From contig NZ_CP129672.1 in NCBI RefSeq assembly GCF_030505195.1, forward strand, positions 3,072,501 through 3,136,500: a stretch of DNA of 64,000 bases. The letters are read 5' to 3'. Both the position numbers and the translations under genes were made by a program. Positions 16,837-27,704 of this stretch are shown in pieces. How positions within the stretch are numbered: position 1 is the stretch's first letter; each line of letters begins with the position of its first letter. Source of the DNA: Comamonas testosteroni (GTDB lineage Bacteria > Pseudomonadota > Gammaproteobacteria > Burkholderiales > Burkholderiaceae_C). The notes beneath the pieces were generated by a model that did not search any database, was not told where the DNA came from, and saw nothing but the letters and a program-made list of their open reading frames with translations.

Positions 16837-16994
16837 GCCTGCTCGACGCGCCCATCTGGAGTGATGCCGGCACCTGGATCGTGCTGGGCATCTCTCTGCT
16901 GTTCATCGTGGTGGGCATAGGCATGCACCGCGTCATCGTGAAGGTCTTGCGTGCCCCAGCAGATGCCGCCACCAACAAGGAAAACCATGTCTGA
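16833..16994 (+). CDS. 53-residue single-span membrane peptide encoded between trpD and trpC
   Basis: An ORF of 54 codons whose ATG overlaps the trpD stop (ATGA) and whose TGA at 16992 lies inside the first codons of trpC (overlap 8 bp). The peptide starts [13 protein letters not shown], has one strong hydrophobic span ([17 protein letters not shown], residues 15-31), then a basic segment (HRVIVKVLR) and a polar tail, so a single-pass topology with a cytoplasmic C-terminus is predicted by the positive-inside rule. The double overlap indicates a real translated gene. I do not recognise a family. It may serve only to couple trpD to trpC translation. Confidence 0.65.
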   Translation: MSLLDAPIWSDAGTWIVLGISLLFIVVGIGMHRVIVKVLRAPADAATNKENHV

Positions 16995-17787
16995 CATTCT
17001 CAAGAAAATCTGCGACGTCAAGGTCCAGGAAGTTGCCGCTGCCAAGAAGGCCGTGCCGTTTGCCGAGATGCGCCGCGATGCGCAAAGCCGTGTCTCCACG
17101 CGCGATTTCGTGGGAGCCATCCGTGCCAAGATCGCCAAGGGACAAGCCGGCGTGATTGCCGAAGTCAAGAAGGCCAGCCCCAGCAAGGGCGTGATCCGCC
17201 CCGACTTCGATCCTGCCGATATCGCCCAGAGCTATATGGTGGGCGACGGCAAGATCAGTGCGGCCTGCCTGTCGGTGCTGACCGATCGTCAGTTCTTCCA
17301 GGGGCAACCCGACTATCTCAAGCAGGCCCGCGCGAGCACGCTGCTGCCGGTGCTGCGCAAGGACTTCATGGTCGACCCCTATCAGATCTACGAATCGCGG
17401 GTGATGGGCGCTGACTGCGTGCTCTTGATCGCCGCCTGCCTGGACGATGCGCAGATGGCCGAGATGGAGCAGATTGCGCACAGCCTGGACATGGATGTGC
17501 TGGTGGAAGTGCATGACGCCGAGGAGTTGCAGCGCGCTCTCAAGCTCAAGACGCCGCTGGTGGGCATCAACAACCGAAATCTGCGCAGCTTCGAGGTCGA
17601 TATCCAGACCACGATTGCGCTCAAGAAGGATGTGCCCGCCGACCGCCTGCTGGTGACCGAGTCCGGCATCCTGAGCCGCGACGATGTGAAGACCATGCGT
17701 GATGCCGGCATTGACGCCTTCCTGGTGGGAGAGGCCTTTATGCGTGCCCGCGAGCCGGGCGAGGCCCTGGCCCAGCTGTTTCAATAA
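16987..17787 (+). CDS. trpC: Indole-3-glycerol phosphate synthase
   Basis: Closes the indole ring by converting carboxyphenylamino-deoxyribulose phosphate to indole-3-glycerol phosphate. A 266-residue TIM barrel with [14 protein letters not shown] (catalytic Glu and Lys), [19 protein letters not shown] (catalytic Lys), [23 protein letters not shown] and LVTESGI. No fused TrpF domain, so trpF is elsewhere. The ATG at 16987 overlaps the end of the small peptide gene. Last gene of this trp block; a convergent winged-helix gene ends 22 bp later. Confidence 0.96.
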   Translation: MSDILKKICDVKVQEVAAAKKAVPFAEMRRDAQSRVSTRDFVGAIRAKIAKGQAGVIAEVKKASPSKGVIRPDFDPADIAQSYMVGDGKISAACLSVLTDRQFFQGQPDYLKQARASTLLPVLRKDFMVDPYQIYESRVMGADCVLLIAACLDDAQMAEMEQIAHSLDMDVLVEVHDAEELQRALKLKTPLVGINNRNLRSFEVDIQTTIALKKDVPADRLLVTESGILSRDDVKTMRDAGIDAFLVGEAFMRAREPGEALAQLFQ

Positions 17788-17808
17788 AGGACTGGCTCAG
17801 GTGCAGGT

Positions 17809-18213
17809 TCAGCGCAGAACCTGTACATCGGCATCCAGAAAATAACCGGCACCGCGCTTGGTCTTGAGCAGCGTGGGTGCGCGGCTCGATGCTTCGACCT
17901 TGCGGCGCAAGCGCAGCATCTGTACGTCAATGGCGCGGTCAAAAACATCGTCCTGGGCCTGTGTCATGTCCATGATCTGCTCACGGCTCATGATTTGCCT
18001 GGGACGTTTGAGCAGGGCCAGCAGCAGCGCAAACTCGCTCTTTGTGAGCCCCACCTCATGCCCGGCAGCGCTGATGAGGCTGCGCGAGCGCAGCCTCAAC
18101 TCCCAGTCGGCAAACTTGAAGCCCTGTGGACTCAAGGTGAACGCAGGACGGGTGCAGGAAAAGAAGGCCTGCACGGCAGAGGCTTGTGAGTGAGTGGCAG
18201 AAGATGTGTGCAT
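17809..18213 (-). CDS. Orphan OmpR/PhoB-type winged-helix DNA-binding protein without a receiver domain
   Basis: A 134-residue protein. Residues ~45-132 match the C-terminal output domain of OmpR-family regulators: GLTKSEFALLLALLKRPRQIMSREQIM, then VFDRAIDVQMLRLRRKVE (recognition helix region) and LLKTKRGAGYFLDA. The N-terminal ~40 residues are a Ser/Ala/Thr-rich stretch and hold no phospho-acceptor fold. The ATG at 18213 has AAGGAG 7 bp upstream, so the short form is deliberate and not a misread frame. No kinase gene is adjacent. It may bind DNA constitutively or be controlled by level or partner; target unknown. Confidence 0.8.
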   Translation of the reverse strand: MHTSSATHSQASAVQAFFSCTRPAFTLSPQGFKFADWELRLRSRSLISAAGHEVGLTKSEFALLLALLKRPRQIMSREQIMDMTQAQDDVFDRAIDVQMLRLRRKVEASSRAPTLLKTKRGAGYFLDADVQVLR

Positions 18214-18385
18214 GAATAACTCCTTGTGAGCCTGAGCCGCCAAGTGGTCAGCTATGTTGGAGTCGATTCTTTGCAAAATGTCAGAATGTGTCACTCACTG
18301 AAATCAGGTATTTTGAGCCTCGAAATAGGTGAGAACCCTTGAGGAAATCCTTCGAGGGGGCCGTGGAAGTTGAGAGAATCCACGC

Positions 18386-19123
18386 ATGAACTTCACTAGC
18401 CAGAGCATGGGTGCTAACACCGCTGCGCCTACCCAGTTGATGAGTGCAGATCCACAGGACTGGCCTGTCTCGTCAGACTGGCAAGCCGTTGTCGAGCCTT
18501 TCTTTGCAGGGAGCACAGGTCAGAAGCTGCTGCAGTTTTTGCAGCAAAGACTGGACGCCGGCGCCGTGATCTTTCCCCCGGCTCCCTTGAGGGCCCTGGA
18601 GCTGACGCCGCCCGAGGATGTGCGGGTCGTGATCCTGGGGCAGGACCCCTATCATGGTCGTGGGCAGGCCGAGGGCCTGGCATTTTCTGTCGCCCCCGGG
18701 GTGCGCGTGCCGCCATCGCTGCAGAACATCTTCAAGGAAATGCAACGCGAGCTGGGCACGCCGTTTCCGGCTTTTCCCCAGCCCGGCGGCAGCCTGGTGA
18801 GCTGGGCCCAGCGCGGCGTGCTGCTGCTCAACACCAGCCTGACGGTGGAAGAAGGGCAGGCCGCAAGCCATGCCAAAAAAGGCTGGGAAGAGCTGACCGA
18901 TGCCATCATCCGACATGTCGCCGAGCAGGGGCGGCCCACGGTCTTCATGCTCTGGGGCTCGCACGCCCAGTCCAAGCGTGTGTTCATTCCTCAGGATCGT
19001 GGCCATCTGGTGCTGATGAGCAACCACCCTTCACCGCTATCGGCTCTGAGGCCTCCCGTGCCCTTTATCGGTAACGGACACTTCGGCAAGGCCAGGGAGT
19101 TCAAGCTCAGACACGGCTATTGA
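18386..19123 (+). CDS. ung: Uracil-DNA glycosylase, family 1
   Basis: Excises uracil from DNA to start base-excision repair. 245 residues; motif A GQDPYH (catalytic Asp, water activation), GLAFSV, the Phe/Asn pocket region GVLLLNTSLTVEEGQAASH, LWGSHAQ and motif B HPSPLSAL (catalytic His). An N-terminal ~35-residue extension precedes the core. The UGI-like inhibitor is not nearby. Divergent from the orphan winged-helix gene and convergent with the EamA transporter gene, 20 bp between stops. Confidence 0.96.
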   Translation: MNFTSQSMGANTAAPTQLMSADPQDWPVSSDWQAVVEPFFAGSTGQKLLQFLQQRLDAGAVIFPPAPLRALELTPPEDVRVVILGQDPYHGRGQAEGLAFSVAPGVRVPPSLQNIFKEMQRELGTPFPAFPQPGGSLVSWAQRGVLLLNTSLTVEEGQAASHAKKGWEELTDAIIRHVAEQGRPTVFMLWGSHAQSKRVFIPQDRGHLVLMSNHPSPLSALRPPVPFIGNGHFGKAREFKLRHGY

Positions 19124-19143
19124 GATGGCCGGACTGGGCTGTC

Positions 19144-20049
19144 TCAGCGCTTTTCCCGGATCCCCAGCCAGACGCCCGTCAGGCCGCTGAGCGTCACCAC
19201 CGCCATGCCGATCAGCGATGTGCTGTCGGGACGCTGTCCGAAAAACAGCCAGCCCATCAGCATGGCAAAGCCGATCTGGCTGTAGAGAAAAGGCGCCACG
19301 GTTGCGGGCGTGGCGTGGGTGTACGCCTGCAGCAGCATCAGGTGGCCAATGCCGCTGCAAAGGCCCATCACCGTTGCCGCCGCGTAGATCTGCCACTGAT
19401 CGATGGGCTGCCATACAAAGCCTATGACAGGAGTGGTCAGCAGCAAGGGCAGCCAGGTCGAGTAAAGCTGGGTGGTCGGAGGTGAATCCAGGCGCGAGAG
19501 GCGACTTCCGAGGACCTGGTAGGTGGTGCCCGATACCAGCAGACCCACCGGCCACAGGGCGGCCAGGCCCAAGGGCTGTCCATCGTTTTCCGGTCGGACG
19601 ATGGCAATCACGGCCAGCAGACCGATCACCAGCAGCGACCAGCGGGCAGGGCTGACCTGTTCCTTGAAGAAGAGTGCCGATGCGACCACGATAAAGAGCG
19701 GAGCTGCTGACCAGATGGCTGTGAAATTGGCCAAAGGCATATTTTTGATGCAAAAAAAGGCGCAAACCGTAGTCAAAAGCCCTGAAACTGCCCGCAGAAG
19801 CTGAAACCTCAAGTTCCTGGTTCTCAGGGCCGAAAAGCCGTGCCGAGGCAAAACCAGCACGCTGGTGACCATGGCCTGGGCCATGAAGCGCAGCCACAGA
19901 ACCATGAAAACCGGAAGCAGCGTGCCCGTGAATTTGGTGGCGCTATCCAGAACCGCAAAAAGCGCACAGGCGAATATGGTGAGCAGAACACCGCGGATGG
20001 CAGACTGCGCTGACTGGGAAAGTGTGGGAGATAGCCAGCGGGAGAGCAT
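19144..20049 (-). CDS. EamA-family (drug/metabolite superfamily) membrane transporter
   Basis: A 301-residue protein with ten hydrophobic spans arranged as two EamA repeats: about residues 15-150 (beginning IRGVLLTIFACALFAVLDSATK) and 165-298 (ending GMAVVTLSGLTGVWLGIREKR). The short loop FTGTLLPVFMVLWLRFMAQ after span 1 is typical. Members export amino acids, nucleosides or other metabolites, and the substrate cannot be read from sequence. No obvious operon partner. Confidence 0.85.
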   Translation of the reverse strand: MLSRWLSPTLSQSAQSAIRGVLLTIFACALFAVLDSATKFTGTLLPVFMVLWLRFMAQAMVTSVLVLPRHGFSALRTRNLRFQLLRAVSGLLTTVCAFFCIKNMPLANFTAIWSAAPLFIVVASALFFKEQVSPARWSLLVIGLLAVIAIVRPENDGQPLGLAALWPVGLLVSGTTYQVLGSRLSRLDSPPTTQLYSTWLPLLLTTPVIGFVWQPIDQWQIYAAATVMGLCSGIGHLMLLQAYTHATPATVAPFLYSQIGFAMLMGWLFFGQRPDSTSLIGMAVVTLSGLTGVWLGIREKR

Positions 20050-20124
20050 GTCCGTAGCGATTTGCGACCAGAGAGTCGCAGAATTCTAGGTGGATGAGGT
20101 TGTCGACTCTGGTCGCGACGCCCA

Positions 20125-20153
20125 TAAAAATGCCCGCACTGTTCGGTGCGGGC
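20125..20153 (-). terminator. Rho-independent terminator after the Wzz-like gene
   Basis: Read on the minus strand: 8-bp stem GCCCGCAC/GTGCGGGC with a 6-base loop, followed by A then TTTTT. It lies 22 bp beyond the stop of the minus-strand Wzz-like gene. Confidence 0.85.
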
Positions 20154-20174
20154 GCTGGATGAGGCGATGAAGGA

Positions 20175-21029
20175 TTACCAGGGCATGGCGTTACGAATAC
20201 GCGCAATTTTTTCGGCCTGCTCGGTCGAGGATTCCTTGGCGGTGCGCAGCGCTTGCCGGATGAACACAAAAAGCAGCAGGATGAAGCCGGTGCCCACAGC
20301 CGCACCAATGGCGAGCATGGACTTATTGGGCTTGATGGAGAGCTCGGGCAGGGTCGGCATCTGGATCACATCGTCATTGTCCAGACCTTCGAGGCGGCGC
20401 TCCATGTCAAGAATCCCCTTTTGGCGATTGCTGTTAGCGGTCAGCAGCTCGCCGTAGAGGCGGCTGGTCGCTTCGGTGACACTTTTGCCGGAGGAGAGAT
20501 TGGCAGAAGTGTCATGCTCGAGCTTGAGTGACTCCTCCAGGCGCGTCTTTTCGGAGGTCAGTTGCACTTCCAGCTGCTTTTTTTCCATTCCGCGCGGCTT
20601 GCTCAGGGGAAACAAGGTGTCCAGCAGTGCCTGGTTGAGCTTTTGAGCCGCTTCAGGCGATTTGGCCTGCGTTGCAATATTCAGCAGCTTGTCCTGCTTG
20701 CCGACATTGACGGTGATGCGCTTGCTGAGCTTTTTATAGATCTCTTCCTTGGTCTGACCTTCGGTCAGTCCCGCAATGGGGGCAATCTGGTGCAGCACGT
20801 CTGCAGACATGGCCAGGCTGGCGGCCATGGGGGCGGTAAAGCTGGAGCCAGTACGCTCCACCTGAACCGATGAGCTGCTTTCATAGGTCTTGGGGATCAC
20901 CAGACCGATGCCATAGGCCGCGATGCCGGCTAGCAGCGGGCCGAAAATCAGAATTTTCCAGTTTTCCGCGAGAGTGACCAATAGATCCAGCAGATCCAAC
21001 TCTTCATCTTGTGAGGTTTGAACTTCCAT
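20175..21029 (-). CDS. Wzz/FepE/Etk-family chain-length determinant-like protein
   Basis: A 284-residue polysaccharide co-polymerase-like protein: N-terminal LDLLDLLVTLAENWKILIFGPLLAGIAAYGIG (Wzz domain with TM1, residues ~12-48), a periplasmic helical region (~55-225, with QLTSEKTRLEESLKLEHDTSANL coiled coil) and a second TM (SMLAIGAAVGTGFILLLFVFIRQA, ~239-262), then a basic cytoplasmic tail. No tyrosine kinase domain and no Pro-rich motif as in classic Wzz next to TM2. Such proteins set polymer length with a Wzy polymerase, but no polysaccharide gene is nearby, so it is an orphan in this window. Terminator follows. Confidence 0.8.
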   Translation of the reverse strand: MEVQTSQDEELDLLDLLVTLAENWKILIFGPLLAGIAAYGIGLVIPKTYESSSSVQVERTGSSFTAPMAASLAMSADVLHQIAPIAGLTEGQTKEEIYKKLSKRITVNVGKQDKLLNIATQAKSPEAAQKLNQALLDTLFPLSKPRGMEKKQLEVQLTSEKTRLEESLKLEHDTSANLSSGKSVTEATSRLYGELLTANSNRQKGILDMERRLEGLDNDDVIQMPTLPELSIKPNKSMLAIGAAVGTGFILLLFVFIRQALRTAKESSTEQAEKIARIRNAMPW

Positions 21030-21156
21030 TGATTTTTTCTAAATGAATAAGCACTTTGACAAAACGATGAAATCTACCACCAAGACAAGATTGGACCCAG
21101 TGTTTCTGTAACTCCTTATGCCAGCAGCCGACGCAGCGGCTCCAATGTGTTGCAGA

Positions 21157-22245
21157 TCAGCGCTGACGCTCCAGCAGCATGGAGTCTCCATAGCTGAAGA
21201 AGCGGTAATGCTGGGCAATCGCATGCTGGTACATGGCCATGATGTGCTCATAGCCCGCAAAAGCGCTGACCAGCATCATCAGCGTGCTTTTGGGCAGATG
21301 GAAGTTGGTGATCAGCATGTCGACCACCTGGTATTGAAACCCCGGGGTGATGAAGATGCTGGTGTCTCCGCTGATATTGCCGTACTTGGCCCAGGACTCC
21401 AGCGTGCGCACCGTGGTGGTGCCCACGGCAATGATGCGGCCGCCGCGCTGGCGGCAGCGCTCCATGGCGGCCAATGTGGGCAGGGGAATGTCATACCACT
21501 CGCTATGCATGATGTGGTCGGCAAGGTTTTCGGTCTTGACGGGCTGGAAGGTGCCGGCACCTACATGCAAGGTGACGCTGGCGCGCTCCACGCCCTTGGC
21601 TTGCAGGGCGGCAAGCACGGTTTCGTCGAAATGCAGGGCTGCGGTCGGTGCGGCTACGGCACCAGGGTGGGCCGCGAACACGGTCTGGTAGCGTTCGCTG
21701 TCTTCCTTTTCATCCGGGTCGTGGTCGGCGTTTTGCTGGCGCTCGATATAAGGCGGCAGCGGCAGGTGGCCGAACTGCTCCAGCAATTCATAGGGCGACT
21801 CGCCCTGGTTGCCCTTGACGGAAAGCTGGAACAGCGGCCCGTTCTCGTCCGGCCAGCGGCCCAGCAGCGTGGCTTCGAAACCGCCGTTCTTGAGGCCGCC
21901 GCAAAGATGGATCTTGGCTCCGGGCAAGGGCTTCTTGCTCACGCGCATATGGGCCACGACCTCGTTGTTCTGCAGCACACGCTCGACCAGCAGTTCGATC
22001 TTGCCGCCGCTGGCCTTTTCACCGAAGACACGTGCCTTGATGACCTTGGTGTCATTGAAGACCAGCAGGTCGCCGGGCTGCAGCAGATCGGGCAGTTCGC
22101 GGAAGATGCGGTCGGTGGCAGGGAGGCTGCGGCCATCAAGCAGGCGCGAGGCGCTGCGAACAGCGGTGGGATGCTGGGCAATCAGGGATTCGGGCAGGTC
22201 GAAGTCGAAATCGCTGAGTGTGAATTCACGGGTGCAGGAAGACAT
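21157..22245 (-). CDS. queA: tRNA preQ1(34) S-adenosylmethionine ribosyltransferase-isomerase
   Basis: Transfers and isomerises the ribosyl group of AdoMet onto preQ1 at tRNA position 34, giving epoxyqueuosine. 362 residues with family blocks [12 protein letters not shown] near the N-terminus, [55 protein letters not shown] and [16 protein letters not shown]. The start ATG at 22245 matches the family; an MSSCTREF leader precedes the core. A tgt gene is not in the window downstream (next is the Wzz-like gene on the same strand, 127 bp away). Confidence 0.95.
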   Translation of the reverse strand: MSSCTREFTLSDFDFDLPESLIAQHPTAVRSASRLLDGRSLPATDRIFRELPDLLQPGDLLVFNDTKVIKARVFGEKASGGKIELLVERVLQNNEVVAHMRVSKKPLPGAKIHLCGGLKNGGFEATLLGRWPDENGPLFQLSVKGNQGESPYELLEQFGHLPLPPYIERQQNADHDPDEKEDSERYQTVFAAHPGAVAAPTAALHFDETVLAALQAKGVERASVTLHVGAGTFQPVKTENLADHIMHSEWYDIPLPTLAAMERCRQRGGRIIAVGTTTVRTLESWAKYGNISGDTSIFITPGFQYQVVDMLITNFHLPKSTLMMLVSAFAGYEHIMAMYQHAIAQHYRFFSYGDSMLLERQR

Positions 22246-22332
22246 GCGGTGCTTGAGGGCCGTACGAGGCCCGTTCCAAGTTCAATCAAACAAGTGGGCG
22301 ATTGTCGCAAATCGCCATTAGGGCTGCCGGCT

Positions 22333-23544
22333 TCAGGGCTGAGCAGTGGCGGGGTTCCAGAGCTCGTTGAGATTCCTGAAGGGCCAGTCGGCGGGGTCTT
22401 CGCGACCGACGATGCTGTCGTTGGCATGGGGACAAGCCAGGTCGAGAATCTCGGGCGTTATGCGGCGCTGCTGGCTGAGGCAGTAAAAGCGCCGCACTTT
22501 CGGGGTCAGCAAACAGGTTGGCGAGACATCCAGCACTACGGCAAGATGCTGCGACTGCAGTCGCACCAGCGAGCCCAGCGGGTAGATGCCCACTGTCTGG
22601 ACAAACTGCTCGAAGATGGCTTTGTCGAAATGATGGGGCGCCCATTGCGCCATGCGCTGCAGCGCGATGGCCGGGTGCCAGCCTTGCTTGTAGGGACGAT
22701 CCGAGGTGATGGCGTCATAGACGTCGCAGACGGCCGTCATGCGCGCCATCAGGCTGATGTCGTCCTGCTTCAGCCCGTCGGGGTAGCCCGTGCCGTCGAC
22801 TTTTTCGTGGTGATGCAGGCAGGCGTCGGTAACGGTGTCGTCCAGCCCCTGAGGCAACAGGAGTTCATAGCCCCAGCGAGGGTGGGATTTCATGATGACC
22901 CATTCCTCGGCATCCAGCGGCCCAGGCTTGTTGAGAACCTCGAGAGGCACTTTGCTCTTGCCGATGTCGTGCAGCAGGCCCGCGATACCGGCCAGATGCA
23001 CCTGGTGTTCGTCCAGGCCCATGCGGTGCGCCAGCCCGATCATCAGGGCACACACCGCGATGCTGTGCATATAGGAGTAGTTGTCCGCAGTCTTCAGGCG
23101 TGCCAGGCTGATCAGGGCATGGGGGTTGCGCTTGATCGACTCGGCCATCTCGTCGACCAGCAGGCTTGAGGCCGGCAGGTCCAGCGGACGGCCCAGGCGA
23201 ACGTCGTTGAACATGGTCTTGAGCACATCACGTGCCTGCCCGATGATTTGATGGGCCTGCTGCAACTCGACGCTGGTTCTGGTCAGCCGTGCCGGTGAGC
23301 ACGGCACAGTGTCGTCGACTGGCGACTCGGAGACCTCTGCGGGCGTGATGTCGGGGGCAATGTCGGCCCCCCTGCTGGTGTCTATCCACACCTGGCGGAT
23401 GGTGGTGGCAAGCAGACGCTCCAGGTCCCTGGGCTGATCGAGCAGGAGGCGGGGACGTAAAAAGGGATGCTCCATCCAAGAGCCGCAGAACTCGTGCACA
23501 AACATTCCCGGGCGAAGGTGCTCGACATCAACTCGCTTCAACAT
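22333..23544 (-). CDS. HD-GYP domain protein (probable cyclic-di-GMP phosphodiesterase)
   Basis: A 403-residue cytoplasmic protein. Residues 1-~130 match DUF3391 (LKRVDVEHLRPGMFVHEFCGSW). Residues ~140-320 are an HD-GYP domain with the metal-binding motifs intact: HSIAVCAL, LLHDIGKSKVP, HPRWGYELL, HHHEKVDGTGYPDGL and VCDVYDAITSDRPYK. The intact HHExxDGxGYP motif supports hydrolysis of c-di-GMP, the second messenger that controls biofilm and motility. No membrane span or receiver domain. Divergent from recG; the AT-rich 148-bp gap should hold both promoters. Confidence 0.9.
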   Translation of the reverse strand: MLKRVDVEHLRPGMFVHEFCGSWMEHPFLRPRLLLDQPRDLERLLATTIRQVWIDTSRGADIAPDITPAEVSESPVDDTVPCSPARLTRTSVELQQAHQIIGQARDVLKTMFNDVRLGRPLDLPASSLLVDEMAESIKRNPHALISLARLKTADNYSYMHSIAVCALMIGLAHRMGLDEHQVHLAGIAGLLHDIGKSKVPLEVLNKPGPLDAEEWVIMKSHPRWGYELLLPQGLDDTVTDACLHHHEKVDGTGYPDGLKQDDISLMARMTAVCDVYDAITSDRPYKQGWHPAIALQRMAQWAPHHFDKAIFEQFVQTVGIYPLGSLVRLQSQHLAVVLDVSPTCLLTPKVRRFYCLSQQRRITPEILDLACPHANDSIVGREDPADWPFRNLNELWNPATAQP

Positions 23545-23692
23545 GAATTTCTACGGAAACACAAAGTAACAAGTTGAGGATGGTAGCGATTTTGACGTTG
23601 TTGCGCTGGAGGCAGTTGTTTGCAAACCTGAATATGCTGTATATAAATACATTGCTTTCCTGGTCGCGGGGAGTGTAGTCAAGGAGTCCTAT

Positions 23693-25888
<2,196 letters not shown>

Positions 25889-25911
25889 AATACCGAATCA
25901 TGCGTTCGAAG

Positions 25912-25931
25912 ACGTAAAAAGTTACGTTTTT
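25912..25931 (+). terminator. Weak terminator-like hairpin after recG
   Basis: ACGTAA, loop AAAG, TTACGT, followed by TTTT. Short and AT-rich, so termination is likely partial; it lies in the 142-bp gap before oxyR. Confidence 0.4.
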
Positions 25932-26030
25932 GCAGGAATATATGTAATCTTTTGCCTTGGCAATTTGTGATTGAATGCAAAAACAGGATGAATCAATGCT
26001 GTTGTTGATGATCCCAATGACCCACTCTTT

Positions 26031-26999
26031 ATGACTCTTACCGAATTGAAGTACATCGTGGCCGTTGCGCGGGAAAAGCACTTTGGCCGTGCCGCCGAAG
26101 CCTGCTATGTGTCCCAGCCTACGCTGTCCGTGGCGATCAAGAAGCTGGAGGAGGAGCTGGATGTCAAGATTTTCGAGCGCAGTGCCGGTGAAGTCTCGGT
26201 GACCTCGCTGGGCGAGGAGATCGTGCGCCAGGCGCAAAGCGTGCTGGAGCAGGCCAACGAGATCAAGGAAATCGCCAAGCGCGGCAAGGACCCGCTGTCC
26301 GGCGTTCTGACCCTGGGCGTGATCTACACCATCGGCCCCTATCTGCTGCCCGATCTGGTGCGCAACTCCATCAACATGACGCCGCAGATGCCGCTGATGC
26401 TGCAGGAGAACTTCACCGTCAAGCTGCTGGAGATGCTGCGCACGGGCGAGATCGACTGCGCCATCATGGCCGAGCCCTTCCCGGATACCGGTCTGGCACT
26501 GGCGCCGCTGTACGACGAGCCCTTCATGGCCGCCGTGCCCAGCGCCCACCCGCTGGCGCAGAAGAAAAGCCTGTCCACCACGGATCTCAAGAACGAGACC
26601 ATGCTGCTGCTGGGCGCGGGTCACTGCTTCCGCGACCATGTGCTCGAGGTCTGCCCCGAATTCGCGCGCTATGCCAGCAACTCCGAAGGCATTCGCCGCA
26701 CGTTCGAAGGCTCCTCGTTGGAGACCATCAAGTACATGGTGGCCGCCGGCATGGGCGTGACCCTGGTGCCGCGCCTGTCCGTGCCCGAGGATGCGCTGGC
26801 TCCCACTGAGCGCCGTCGCCGCGCCGATGAGCCTCATATTCGCTATCTTCCGATTCATGAGGAAGACGGCATTGCTCCGCCCACCCGCCGTGTGGTGCTG
26901 GCCTGGCGACGCAGCTTCACGCGCTATGAGGCGATTGCCGCACTGCGCAATGCCGTCTACGCCTGCCCGCTGCCGGGAGTGCAGCGCCTGACGCAGTAA
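26031..26999 (+). CDS. oxyR: Hydrogen peroxide-sensing LysR regulator OxyR
   Basis: A 322-residue LysR-type activator: N-terminal helix-turn-helix (HFGRAAEACYVSQPTLSVAIKKLEEEL, ~18-44) and a periplasmic-binding-like sensor domain. Cys199 and Cys208 in GAGHCFRDHVLEVCPEF fall at the same residue numbers as the redox pair of E. coli OxyR, so disulfide-switch sensing of H2O2 is well supported. The sensor surface block SSLETIKYMVAAGMGVTLVP is also kept. Dps, a classic OxyR target, follows 63 bp downstream on the same strand, giving a compact peroxide response unit. Confidence 0.95.
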   Translation: MTLTELKYIVAVAREKHFGRAAEACYVSQPTLSVAIKKLEEELDVKIFERSAGEVSVTSLGEEIVRQAQSVLEQANEIKEIAKRGKDPLSGVLTLGVIYTIGPYLLPDLVRNSINMTPQMPLMLQENFTVKLLEMLRTGEIDCAIMAEPFPDTGLALAPLYDEPFMAAVPSAHPLAQKKSLSTTDLKNETMLLLGAGHCFRDHVLEVCPEFARYASNSEGIRRTFEGSSLETIKYMVAAGMGVTLVPRLSVPEDALAPTERRRRADEPHIRYLPIHEEDGIAPPTRRVVLAWRRSFTRYEAIAALRNAVYACPLPGVQRLTQ

Positions 27000-27062
27000 G
27001 CATGGCTTCAGCGGCTCGAAGAGGGCCGGAGTCTGGATTCGTTAAACCTGAAAGGTGAGTGC

Positions 27063-27599
27063 ATGACCAAGCAAGGCAAGGACAAATCGCAGAAACAAAA
27101 GTCGGACGCCGCGCCGCAGGTGCCCGCAGGCATCCACATCGGCATCAGCGACGAGGATCGCGCCGCCATTGCCAAGGGGCTGTCGGCGCTGCTGGCCGAC
27201 ACCTATACGCTGTACCTGACCACGCACAACTTCCACTGGAATGTCACGGGGCCCATGTTCAACACGCTGCACACCATGTTCATGGCGCAGTACACCGAGC
27301 TGTGGAATGCCGTCGATCCCGTGGCCGAGCGCATCCGCGCACTGGGCCACCATGCGCCCGGCTCCTATGCCCAGTTCGGCAAGCTCACCAGCCTGCCCGA
27401 TGCACCGGCGCAGCCGCCCAAGGCCCTGGAGATGGTGCGCGTCCTGGTGCAAGGCCACGAGGCCGTGGCGCGCACGGCCCGCCAGCTGTTTCCCCGTGCC
27501 GACAAGGCCGGCGACGAGCCCACGGCCGATCTGCTGACCCAGCGCCTGGCTGTGCACGAGCAGACCGCCTGGATGCTGCGCTCCCTGCTCGAGGAGTGA
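27063..27599 (+). CDS. dps: Dps-family ferritin-like DNA-protection protein
   Basis: A 178-residue protein with the ferroxidase motif [25 protein letters not shown] followed by [15 protein letters not shown], giving the His, Asp and Glu ligands at the dimer interface. Dps dodecamers oxidise Fe(II) with peroxide and store the iron, shielding DNA. The Lys/Gln-rich N-terminus ([13 protein letters not shown]) could bind DNA as in E. coli Dps. AGGTGAG precedes the ATG. Downstream of oxyR and ended by a strong terminator; regulation by OxyR is inferred from position and family knowledge. Confidence 0.93.
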   Translation: MTKQGKDKSQKQKSDAAPQVPAGIHIGISDEDRAAIAKGLSALLADTYTLYLTTHNFHWNVTGPMFNTLHTMFMAQYTELWNAVDPVAERIRALGHHAPGSYAQFGKLTSLPDAPAQPPKALEMVRVLVQGHEAVARTARQLFPRADKAGDEPTADLLTQRLAVHEQTAWMLRSLLEE

Positions 27600-27636
27600 G
27601 GCGCGCACCCAGGCCGTCGTTCGCGCGGACTCCCCA

Positions 27637-27680
27637 AGCCCTGACGGGCCCGCCTCCAGAGGCCCGTCAGGGCTTTTTCG
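27637..27680 (+). terminator. Strong Rho-independent terminator after dps
   Basis: Perfect 14-bp stem (AGCCCTGACGGGCC and its complement), 10-base loop, followed by TTTT. Lies 37 bp after the dps stop. Confidence 0.93.
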
Positions 27681-27704
27681 CTTTTGCTCCTGAAAGGAAT
27701 GCCT

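Noticed and set aside
21118..23169. A 683-codon open frame on the plus strand opposite queA and the HD-GYP gene
   Set aside because: It is antisense to two clearly real genes, has the Gly/His/Gln-rich composition of a GC-driven shadow frame and shows no domain.
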